Assembly: GCA_013397435.1 (NCBI GenBank)
Contig: VZRG01000880.1
Coordinates: 235,525 to 299,524, forward strand
Direction of reading: 5' to 3'
Source of the DNA: Erythrocercus mccallii
Taxonomy: Eukaryota > Chordata > Aves > Passeriformes > Dicruridae
Length of the DNA: 64,000 bases
Shown: positions 36,645-48,062 of the stretch, one piece after another
How positions within the stretch are numbered: position 1 is the stretch's first letter
How the letters are laid out: every line of letters starts with the position of its first letter
The notes under the pieces: model-generated
Seen by the model: only the letters and a program-made list of their open reading frames with translations
The model's database searches: none
Told to the model about the DNA's origin: nothing
Position numbers and translations under genes: made by a program

Positions 36645-37507
36645 GTTTGTAATGAATCTGGAGGGAAGGGGTGCCACCCAGAAGGACATTGACAGGCTTG
36701 AGAGTTGGGATTGTGCAAACCTCATGAAGTTCAAAAAAGCCAAGTGCAAAGTTCTGCACCTGGGTCAGGACAATCCCGAGCACAAATATGGGCTGGGTGA
36801 GAATGGATTTAGAGCAGCCCACAAGAGAAGGACTGGGGGGTGTTTTTAGATAAGAAGCTGGACATGACCTGCTGACATGTGCTTACAGCCCAGAAAGCCA
36901 ACTGCGTCCTGGGCTGCATTAAAAGAAATGTGAACCTGTAGGACAAGGGAGCTGGTCCTGCTCTTCTACTTTGCCTTTTTAAGACCCCACCTGTGTCCAG
37001 CTCTGAGGCCCTGAACACAAGAAAGATGTTGACCTTCTGGAGCAAGTCCAGAGGATAAGCAAGTCCAAGCCTCGAAGAGGTCTGGAAAAGCTTTCCTATG
37101 AAGACAAGCTGAGAGAGTTGGGCCTGTTCAGCCTGGAGACAAGAATTTGGGAAGACTTCACAGCAGCTGTCCAGCACCTAAAAGGGGCCTGGAAGAGAGC
37201 TGAAGGGGAACTTTTCAGGTCATGTACTGACAGGGCAGGAGGGAATGGCCTTAAGGTGAAGTAGGGTAGGTTTAGGATTAGTTATCTGGAAGAAATGCTT
37301 TACTATAAGAGTGCTAAGGCACTGGAGCAGATTGCTCAGAAAGATTGAAGACTGGGGGTGTTCAAGGCCAGATTGGATGGGGTTCTGAGTAACGGAGTAA
37401 TGGAATGTTCCTTACTCATGGCAGTGCCGTTGGAACTAGATGATTTTTAAGGTTCCTTCTAACCCAAACCTTTCCACAATTCCATGGTTCTATAATTCTA
37501 TGATTGA
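36645..37507 (+). mobile_element. CR1 LINE 3' fragment, about 0.86 kb
   Basis: It begins near 'gaatctggagggaaggggtg' and passes through 'cctcatgaagttcaaaaaag', 'ctgcacctgggtcagg', 'cccagaaagccaactgcgtc', 'gttgggcctgttcagcctgg' and 'gttggaactagatgattttt'. It ends in the typical tail 'ttctataattctatgattg'. Frames are disrupted, so it is an inactive truncated copy. It abuts the LTR pair at 35818-36618. Confidence 0.95.
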
Positions 37508-40500
37508 TAGTATTTAATTTCTGGAGTTTTTTTCCATGCTTCACAAAAAACTCGAACCTTGCCATTTGATTTGGAATGGATTGGTACTGGTCAATTATAG
37601 CTGAAGAATCACCACAGCTGTTTCTTGTCTATGTGAAGATTGATAAGACAGTCAGAAAGCAACAGGCTGACAGTCAGCCATGTGCATTGTCAGAGACAAG
37701 CACCTAGGATTTACTTATTTAAGGCTTTTTCTTATTTGCATTCAGCTTCTTATAATGTATGAGGGCAGGTTTGTGTCTTCTAATTTTTAAACCTGAAGTA
37801 AATTCATAGGAAAACACTAGGTGAGATGAATAGGATAATTTATTATCCATGTATTATCAAAGGGAATTTCTGGTGAGTGACATGTGACAAGTCATTGCCT
37901 TTTGTCATCTGAAACTTGGGTTTTGGTCGTTCTCCATGTCTTGATTAGAAAATGCATTTCCTTTACCATTTCAGCCCTTTTGTGTCTGTCACAGTGATAG
38001 ACTACTTTTGATCACTTAAAATATTACTGTTAAAAGAAAAGAAGAATCTGTCTGATGGGTCAATGTTGGCTTTGAAAACGAGTTAGTCATGCTCAGATAT
38101 TCTTGTTTCAGGGCACTACAGAAAACATAATATATGGCCTTACATTCAACATTCTCATCTGGATACTACTTCCCTCAGAGCTCATCAGCAGTCCTGCTCT
38201 AAAGCATGACTTTGATGTAGGTGCATTTGTTAGCTGCATATAGATGAGAATTAGTTTTAAGATTAATAATGAGTCTACAAAGACAGAATCATGGCAGGGA
38301 AAGACAGAAAGCAGCCTGTCATCCTCCTTTCAATGAAAGATTGCATGGTTACCAGAAATGAAGAAACTTGGGTGAATCATATAATCAGTATTCACAGGAT
38401 CAGATGCAAATTTATGGTCCTTAAGTCCTCTCTAAATGCAAATACTGGGGCTAGAATCAGTACTTTGCTAAAGAATCAGACATTGGCAATTTCAGCACAT
38501 ACTGAAATAGGCTTAGTTAAAAAAGTTTTAGCGGAATCAAGCTACATCTTTAGTAGTAAAGTGATCTCCTTGTCATAGAATTTTAGTTTCTCTAATTTCA
38601 TAGAAGCACAGAAATCCAGGAATAAAGAAGACACTACACTCCCTAGATGTCCTTTCTGCAAGCACAACATGGGTACAGAAGGGGAAAAGGTTATACAGAC
38701 TTGCTTAAAAAACACAATATTGTAGTCAAGATATGAAAACATGGTGTACTAGGCAACACTAAACCTACTACTGAACCAAATCACATCCACTTCCAATAAT
38801 AAATCACAGACGCTTTCCAGAGCTCCTTGAAAGTTAAGTTGCAGGTCTACAGAGCTGATCACCAAATGTAATCAGACAGCAAAATCCAGCAACCACCCAC
38901 TCTGCTGAAATACAAATATTTTGTGGCAAACTGCCTCTTAGAGGTGTTCATGTGTAGATATATGACTGGGTGATCAGAGAGAATTGACCTTGAACTCCCC
39001 AGCCTAGAGTTTATGATACTGTGTTTGGGATTTCCTCCTGAAAGCTACTTTTTCAGTGAAGAAGATGAGGAAAGTACCTCCAGCCATGCATGGCCTGGCC
39101 AAGTTACACTATTTCTGTCACTTGTAATCCGTGATGTAGACACACTGGGGACAATACTGGCAAAACAACCTAAAGCCAAAGAAGATTTTATGGGGAGGGT
39201 GTGGAAGGAAATCACAAAGGGAAAACATCTTTTACTTCTTTTACAGTTAGATAATGCACTCCATCATTTTTCTTTTAATTGAATCATCTTTGGAAATGTT
39301 ACCTTTCAGGTCTGCCTTAACAATATTTGTGTTATGTGGCTTCTTATTCTTCATCCATTATTGTGTCTCTAGGTGTCATGAGGAAGGCTTTCACCTAAAT
39401 TGGTATGCAGCATATGTATCCTATTATATATTACTTATCACACCATTAGAGAGTGAGAAAGAAAAACACCTCTATGCCAAAAGAAAAGGCTGTTCAGACA
39501 TCTCAGAAATCCTTCCTATAAACTTGCCACTTCAACAATGTTTGAAAAGAGAAAACAATTCAATGGCAATTAGGATGTAACACCTACAGCTTTGCATTGA
39601 TCTGCACAGAAATGATGTAGACCAAGAGAAGACAAGCAGAATCCAAGGAGAAAGATGTAGCAACTCTAAGCCAGCGGAAATCCCTACGCTTAACTTCCTT
39701 CTCAAGGGCTGTTTTTTTTTTCCTTAAGGATGCTAACACACAGTTTGTGAAGGAAAAAAGGCTTTATCATAATGTCAAAAGAACAGCTATGTAATAAACT
39801 TTCTTTGCATATACAGACATATGCTACCCATCTCTCTTTTGTGAAAAGTAGTGACCTGTTTTTATCCAATCCTATACATTGCACCTTTTATTAAGACTAC
39901 CAGAAATTTCAATGGTGTGCTATAGATTGTATGAGGTTTGAAATTTACATGAAAGTGTTGATATTTTGTCTTAAAATCCAAGGAAAAGATTAGCTTAATG
40001 GCAAAAAATACATTTTGAAATAGGTATTCTCCCTCCTCACCAAAAATGTTAGATAATGAAACTGAAATAAAAGAAAATCTGAAGGGAAGTGAAAACAGAC
40101 TCTGAAAAAGACAGGGTGACACAGAACAATACAAATGAATTAGGTGGGTAAAAACCACATTGGACAGAATACAAATTAAGTTAAAGCAAAAGAGAGTATA
40201 ACAAGATCGGGGACACAATGTCAAATGAAAAAAGTAGACAAAACCATTAAGAAGACAGGGGAGGAGATAATGTTTGAAAACGTAGCAATGTAGAAGGATA
40301 TAAAAGGGAACAATGAAAAATTCTAAATGAAAAGGAAGGAGTAAGTAAAAAAAAAATTAAAGAGGCTTATGTCCCATGACATTAAAGGGCATAATTTAAA
40401 TTACAATGTTAAAAAAATCCATAGGTATACATTACTGAAGAAAAGTAGGAATGAATGCTGCAATAAAATAACTGTGTTCAGAAAGATTACCTTCTAATTT

Positions 40501-43500
40501 GTGTCTTCTGAAAGAGAGAGAATGACAAAGGTAAAGAAATTAAGCACATCTGTAAGTTTCCGTTCCACGAGTATAGCTAAGTTGTGATAAGCTTATGTTT
40601 ATATATGATTTTGGCAATAAGACTTTTCTTACCAGCCCTTATATGTGAAATATTCTAAGAAAAAAAAGGGGAATGCATATCACATTGTTAGTAGTTTGAC
40701 TTCAGAGAAATTGTGCTTCCCAGCTTTTATATTACATGAAATGAATTTTGCAGTCCCAGAGTATTCAGGAATGGATGAATTCCAAATCATGTAATGTCTG
40801 TGGGACCTTGATAACTCATCACACTTTGGAAATCCATTCCATTTTAAACCTAGGAGTGTAATAAAATAAGGGAAGGAGACCATATCGAAGCTTCTGAAGC
40901 AGAGGGATGTATTGGATGAATTTTGTAAAATATAGCCACTGTGTCTATGACTGGCAGTTCTTTTGGATTTATTTAGTCTAAGCTCAGACAAAAACCAAAA
41001 TTGCTCCCTAAAAGTTCCAACAAAGACTCATGTGTGTCTCTCTGTTATGACTAAGAAGAAAACAAAAAAAAGTATTTTTTTGCTGAAAATGATATCTCAG
41101 TAAGACAGTGAAACAAAGAGTACATTGTTGCAACTGTTCTTTCCCCTGTCTGGAATCCTGCATTTAATGTTATGAAAGCAAGATATCTGCCAGCATAAGA
41201 CTATCTTGTGATTCTGACATCCAGAAACTTCTGCCTGAACTGTGGAAAATTAATAAGTCTTTAGTACGATTTGATATGTTTGAAGAGGCTTATGACTCAT
41301 AAAATACTTCATCCATTAGCATTGATATACAGAAGTGATGCATTTTGCTTTTTCATTCACGTCGCCATAATTTCCATGTGTTCCCTACAGAAAAGTAATT
41401 TTCTGTTTGGAAGCCTCTCATTCTAGAGTGAAACCTCAAAGAGATCCAAAACAAATGTGCAAATTTTTAAGAGTGTAGTATTTTTATATCTGCCTGTCCC
41501 ATTGGCCACCTTGAATTATTGTTTATTGAGATTTTTTTTTACATTTTAAACTTCCTTTCAATAAGAGAGACAAATCAATCACATTTAGCAGGCACATATT
41601 TATGTGTAAAATTTAGAACAAATGTTCTTCTAGAAAACCAGGAAAAGAATAGTGAAAAAAGAAAGCTTTTTAAGATGTTCAACAATATCTATATGATTTA
41701 AATCCATAGTTCCCTCATAAAATTCTGCCACAGTTTGTGCAGAGAGATGACTAAAACTTAGATTTGCTCACTATCTGCCTGTGTGACTTTCTGTTTTGAG
41801 AAAAAAAAACCCAAATGTAAATCCTACAAATATAAAAGACAAACATATATTAAAATGGAAATGTTCATTGGTTAATACTATTGCTGCAACATTATCCAAT
41901 ATTCTGAAGGAAAAAAAGCTGTATAATATACATAGGTATGCTATAGTTGTAGTGTAGTGAAACTGTAGCTTCTCTAACTTAAGTTGCCAGAAACTGTAAC
42001 TTAAAGCTCAATATATTTTCTTAGCTATTATTTTGTACTCCTCCAAATTTTGTTTTAAATTTCCATTGCGATACACAGAAATTTAGGTTTAATGCCAACC
42101 TTTAGTGAGGTCTATCAGTACACCTCTGGATAAGATTGACAAAGTGCCATATAACTCTCAAATGTTTTTTTTCTGTTTAAGAGTGATCCTCTTCTTCCAC
42201 AAGATAGAAGTATGTACAATTCCCAGGAGGAGGCCTTGCCCATTTGTGCTTTTGAGTATAGATGCAATTTGTTTTTGAAGCTCCAATTCTTTGGTAATAG
42301 TGGAAATGAAGTAGCACTTGCTGTCTGTTCCCACTCGTGCTTTCTGCCAGGAGCTGTAGAGAGAGTCTTATCAAAAGGCGAGTTAAATCGGCTTAAAGCA
42401 CATCTGTGGTCACATAAGGTGGAGCTTAAGACTTTCCTTCCTTGTTCATTAGATTATTGTATGAATTTTGTAATATTTTATAGAGTTTTTCCAATGAAAT
42501 CTTCAGGTTGTATGTAGTGGCATCAGAGCTGTGCACTGTTCTATACATAGCAGTGTACTCAACACATTGCATCATCCCTTGGGCTCTGATACCTCAGGAT
42601 TTCTTGCACTGAAATTTAATGTATTTCCTTCTGGTTGCCTTGCTTTCAAAAACCCCCCTCAAAATAAAAACAAAAACCAAACAAACAGATCCCCCAACAA
42701 AACAAACAAACAAAACCAAAACATAAACCAACCAAAAACAACCAACCAGCCCCCAAAAAAACCCCACCACAAAATGAAAGGAAAAAAACCCATATATTTT
42801 ATTGGTCTTCTAGCCCAGAGAGCCAAACTGTGTTTCTGAATTTTTCTTGTTTCAAAGGCTAAGGAGCCACCTTTCTGCTATCTCATATTAATGCCAGTGT
42901 TGATATGTTCCTGCCTTTCATAAAGTGTTCTTTGAAAGCTGTCCACCAATTTAATTTTTAACAATGAGTTAAAGGAACACCAAGAATAAAACCAAGAGGA
43001 ACTACAAGAAGTGTAGAAATATGGGTGCATTTTTTAAGTCAGCTACGTCAAAAAGAAACCTGAACAGGCCCTCTGCAAAGCCAGAGGCAACAAGATGATT
43101 CACTGTACTAAGGCTCACATCTGCTTCAGCACGTGACAGGAGCAGCTGCTCACCCCCACCAAAACACTACATAACACAGCACTGTATTGAAAGACTTGAC
43201 TGTAAATGTTTGCAGAAGAGTCTTTTTTGTGGCTCATCTGATGGAATATTGGCATTTCAATATGCTTATACAGTAAAACAAATTTTGGTAAGGCTTATCT
43301 TACTGAAATACCTTATAATCTTAATTAATTCACAGCTCTGTTCCATGAAATGGCATATGAATGGCACAGATGTGGCAATAGTTTACAAATATAATGCCTC
43401 CAGGGAAAAACAACCAGCATCATGGAAAGCAGAAATGGTTAAGTGTGGTTTTTGAGATTACTTCCTTTTCTTCTTCTGCTCATGTCAAGTAAGTAGTGAC

Positions 43501-45489
43501 TTCGAACTACAGCATTTCCATGGTTGCAAATTTCCCAACTTTCCTCGTGGCAGAAGATTTCTGGATGTGTTTTTGAGAGATCAGACTACATGGGCTCAGT
43601 GAAGGTGCTAAGAAAGCCATTCTCATCCAACTGGCTGACTTTTTTTCTCTTTAAATTTTAGAAACTGAGCACATTATGACTTGTTCTATCTGTCAAATTT
43701 AATTGTGTATACTATAAACAAAAACTACAGGATATGCAAACTCACATATGATATATGTACATAAAAAGTGATTGCATAATTCTTGTGTCTTTGTGATAAA
43801 AATGAATTATGGCTTGCCAGAAGCTTGAAATATAAGGAGATCAAGAGAAAAAAAAAATTAACTGCTTCATCCATCCACTTTCTGGTGTTTATGTGCATAG
43901 TTCTCTGTACTGAACTAAGAATTATATCTTCAGATTTCAAGATGTTTAAAGTTATCTAGTACATGTGAACATATTTAGCATGTATCATAGCAAGAAATAT
44001 TTTAATGATGCTATAAAATGCTAACCAATAAGTTATTAAACAAAATAGTTTTATGTTCTTCACTTAACACTCTGTAGCATGTTTTTTAATTATGCAAGCT
44101 GATAGAAGGTTAAAGTGTCTTTGAAACAAGTATATCTGCTCTTTAAAAGCAGGACTTGGGTACTCCAAAGACATAATAATCTCAAGGAAGAATTTTAAGC
44201 CTTATCCTCTGTTTTATATTTAGTAATTTGACTAGCATGTGTAAAAATTAAAATCTTCTTATGGGTTAGTCTTCTGTTTCTTTATTTTCCAAGGTATTTA
44301 TTCACCAACTCTTCAAGAGTCATGTTAAAATTACCTACACAGTAAGAGAAAGGAAGAATGTTATATACAAAGGTTATATACAAACTCTGAAATATTTGGA
44401 GGACAATCCAAATTTAGCATGAAGAGAACAACATCAGGAACAGAAAAAAATTGTCCTTGAATTTTCTTTTTGAAAGCTGGATATGAAAGAGGCTTAAATA
44501 TTGCACTTGATACAGTGCATTTTATGTTTCCTTTGAGCAGTTATCTTTACAGCCCTAATAAAACCAGTGAAATAAAATTAGATTTTTTTTAAAGCAAAAT
44601 GCCCGAATCAGTGAGAGATGCTAATTAGTAATAACTAGGTGTTCCATTTTTTTCTCCTCTTGATTTTGGGTTTCCTTTATTACTTCCCAGTGTATATTTT
44701 TTCCTAGCTTACGGATGATGTTGAATTTGGTAAATACAAAATTGTTATAGCCTAATTAAGAGATGCTCCTTAAGTTATGACTCTATAATTAAATGATTTC
44801 AGTATTCAAATGAATAATTGAATATCACCAATAATGTTTTGTCTCTTCCCTGTGAATGCCTGTGAGTCAATGAATTTGAAAGATTTTGAGAACTTGAGGC
44901 ACCCTTGCTACTATTATGTACATGTGGAAGATTTTATGGTGTGTGTTTAATTAGGCAGAAGTGAAGACCAGGTAAGATACCATGCTTCTGCAGGCTTTAG
45001 CATTTTCTTCCTAAATGTACTGCCCCATTGCAGAGGAACAGAGAAGGTATTTCCCACCACTTCATTTGATTTGGGTGTGTTCTTAAGCTCAGTGGCAATT
45101 TATTGCCCACCTTCCACTGCATCTGAGATTAATGAGAGTGATAATCAGACAACTCCAAAGGTGAGCTGATGTAGAGCTGGTTGGTGCTGTAAGGGGATGA
45201 CAGCAGCCTCTACTGCAGGATGGAGCCCAGCCCTGCTGTGCCTCATCATGAGGGCATGAGTGCCACCAGAGTGTGGTTCTATGGTACCAATCTGCCTTCA
45301 ACCCTGCTGGGCCTGCCTCACGTGCACTCTTGTATCCCACCTGCTTGCTCGAGGAAATGCAGGTTGGAACATGTTGCTCAGTGTACATTTGAAATGGGGG
45401 AGCATGGAAGTAGATCTTGGCTGAGCACACACTGGCAAGATGAATGATTTTCCTCAGTTTTAGATTTTGGGTTTTTTAATAGTGAGCCT
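37508..45489. other. Large gene-free AT-rich stretch
   Basis: About 8 kb without recognised gene or mobile element apart from the A/C-rich tract at 42655-42780. A cluster of homeodomain-type ATTA/TAATT motifs occurs at about 44750-44835. Confidence 0.55.
42655..42780. repeat. A/C-rich low-complexity tract
   Basis: Degenerate (AAAC)n/(CCAA)n sequence of about 125 bases, almost free of G and T. Confidence 0.85.
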
Positions 45490-46615
45490 GCAATTCCCAA
45501 GGAGAGAGTGGTATAACTGAAAAGGGGTAGACCAGGTGATATAACCTGGACTTCAGGAAAGCATACTTTGGCCTCTTCAGGGATCTGCCTGGTCGAGTAC
45601 TATGGGATAAAGCCCTGGATGGAAGAGGAACTGAAGAAAGTTGGATGATATTCAAGGATCATCTCCAAGTTCAGGAGTGACACATTCCAAGGAGGAGGAA
45701 GTCAGCAGAATGCCAGGAGTCCTGTGTAGATGAAAAAAAAAAAAAAAAAAGGAAGCCTACAGATGGTTAGAAGCAAGGACAGGTAACCTGGGAGGAATGC
45801 AAAGGAATTGTCCTAGTAGCCAGGGATCAGGTTAGAAAAGCTAAAGCCTTGATAGAGCTAAATCTGGCCAGGGATATTGAGTGCAACAAGAAATATGCTA
45901 TGTTGCTATGTTGGTGAGCAAAGGAAGACTAGGAAATATGTGGTCCCTCTCTAAAAAGGAAATATGAGATTTGGTTACTTGGTATATAGAGAAGGCTGAG
46001 GTACTTCAAGAATTTTTGCCTCAATCTTCACCTCAATCTTTTTTTGCCTCAATCTTCAAGTGCTCCAGCCACATTGCCCATATCACAAAAGGTAAAGGCA
46101 GAGACTGGGAGAATATATTGGGTTCCATAGGAGATCAGGTTTGAGACCATGTAAGAAGCACAAGTCCATGGCACATGATGAGACACACCTGTGGATCCTG
46201 AGGAACTCAGAGCCATAAAAATGATCAGAGGGCTGGAGCAGTTCTCCTATGAAACCAGGCTAAGAGACTTGGGATCTATCAGACTGAAGAAGATTCCAGG
46301 GAGACTTTACAGCAGCCTTCCAGCACCTAAAGGTACTACAAGAAAGACGGAGATGGACTTTATACAAGGACACATAGTGACAGGATACAGGATAACGGCT
46401 TTAAACTAAAAGAAGGTAGGTTTAGACTAGATACAAGGAAGAAATTCTTTGCTGTAAGGATGGTGAGGCACTGAAACAGGTTTCTCAGAGACATTGTGGA
46501 TGCCTCATCCTGAAAGTGTTCAAGGTCCAATTGGATTGTGCTTTAAACAACCAACTCAAACCATGATGGAATACTGTGAAAACCTGTGAATGATAGACTT
46601 AGAAAATCCATGATA
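45490..46615 (+). mobile_element. CR1 LINE fragment with internal deletion
   Basis: The left part matches the reverse-transcriptase region of CR1 ('gacttcaggaaagcatactt', 'tttggcctcttcagggatct', 'gccagggatcaggttag', 'agcacaagtccatggcac'). At about 46200-46210 the sequence jumps from 'gtggatcctgaggaactcag' to 'gatcagagggctggagcag', which lies over 1 kb further along a full-length CR1. It then continues to the 3' end. It carries an A-run at 45735-45750 and a local duplication at 46013-46058. Confidence 0.9.
46013..46058. repeat. Local tandem duplication inside CR1
   Basis: TTTTTGCCTCAATCTTCA occurs at 46013-46030 and again at 46041-46058. A third partial CCTCAATCTT lies at 46031-46040. It looks like replication slippage. 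Confidence 0.85.
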
Positions 46616-47613
46616 AATATTAATATTGGTTAGAGAGAAGGTCATATTAAATTATTCTTTCAATGTCAGGAGTAATCTTTTTGTTTTCTCTACGTTGTTT
46701 TCAGGTAGTTAAGTATTTGGAGGTTATTTTTGATAAATTAACAACTTAGGTAATTTTCCCAGTGGGGGGAAAAAAAAAGAGAAAGAAAAATTCTCTAAAA
46801 CATCTGTTTTTGCAGATTTTGACATTTGTAATATTTTGTGACGGTTTAAGAATGACTGTACTGGCCAAAAGACCAAGAGATCTTAGGGTAGCAAATTATT
46901 GTCTTGTAGAGGCCTGATCTGGCCACAAGAGAGCACTGTAAATCCAGAGAAGGCCAGCTTCAGCAAAGATCACGAGACCCAAATGCAATGTTTTCCCCCA
47001 CTGCTGTCAGAAAGCTCAAGAAATTATGACTATGTTTATTGATGTTAGCATCAGACAGATATTAATTATTTAGGGTTCTTTTCTGAGAAGTGAAAAGGTC
47101 ACCTTCATTACACATAACTTTGAAGAATACTGTGTATGATACTGCAGATCATGAAACATTAAAATGCAAGCAGTGATTGAGAATTTCAGAGCTCATATAT
47201 TTGCTTAACGTGTCATTCCAGGTTTGAAATGCTCAAATTTCTACATTACTGAATGGTTTGAAAAATATTTTGCAGAGAAAAATGTGATTCACAAACTCTA
47301 CATTGAAAAAGCAGAGGCTGAGGTCTTTTCTATTGTGTCTGTAAGGAAGATGAGAATTGCTGAAAAGAAAGGCAGAGAAAGATTGCAGGATATTATTTTT
47401 CAGGTTTGAGAAAGAGTAGAAACCTAGTAAAAAAAGGATCAAGATCAGAAAAGCAGGAAAAATGAAAATCAGGATGGGAAAAAGGAGAAACTAAGCTCGA
47501 AGCAAGAAATATTAAAAGGATAGGCTAGAAACAACATGAGAAACCAGATTTCTAGCTGTACATCCTGACAGTCTCTGGACATGCACATGACTGCTCACTG
47601 CACATGACCATAT
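46616..47613. other. Intergenic, no gene recognised
   Basis: AT-rich, with short A/G-rich runs (46767-46790 and about 47410-47520). Confidence 0.6.
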
Positions 47614-47659
47614 GCCATACCTGTAGATGGGATTTTACTTGAGTCTGATCTCAGAAGCT
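47614..47659 (+). repeat. 5S-rRNA-like fragment (possible SINE remnant)
   Basis: GCCATACC (47614-47621) and GTCTGATCTCAGAAGCT (47643-47659) match vertebrate 5S rRNA, the second with one mismatch. They are separated by 21 bases, exactly the spacing in 5S rRNA, though the spacer itself does not match. It could be a 5S pseudogene or the head of a 5S-derived SINE such as AmnSINE1. Sequence after it does not continue clearly as 5S. Confidence 0.35.
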
Positions 47660-48023
47660 CCTGCTAAGCCTAGACCAAACTATCTGAACAGTGAAGCATT
47701 CCTGGACCTTACCTGGACCAGTGAGCTGAGGCACTCACTCCCTGATCGTAGCAGGAGATCTTGCGTGGCAGAGGTGGGAATAATCAGAAACATTGGATGC
47801 CCAATCAGGAAACAAAGGATAAGCAGTTCTGTTATAGCCTTGGTAAACCACTTACCAGAATTCTATCCTGGTAGTGGAACAGTACCATTGTGAGTTCTAG
47901 CCTTGGTGGAATGGTACCATTGTTACTGCACTTTGGGAAAAAAGCCTAGCAGTTACTGGCTGGGGTTTTGGCCAGGATGGAAACTTAGAGATGACCAAAG
48001 TCAATCTTGTGATCCTGTAAACA

Positions 48024-48062
48024 GCAATCCTAGGAGAGGCTCTTTGAGCTCTCCTGGATTGC
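48024..48062. other. Strong 39-base hairpin
   Basis: GCAATCC / AGGAGAG / CTC pair with GAG / CTCTCCT / GGATTGC around a TTT loop, with two single-base bulges. That is 17 base pairs in all. It lies about 0.4 kb from the 5S-like fragment. Origin unknown. Confidence 0.8.

Noticed and set aside
45240..45275. CTCF-like GCCACCAGAGTGTGG
   Set aside because: It differs from the core consensus at an invariant G position, so it is not supported.
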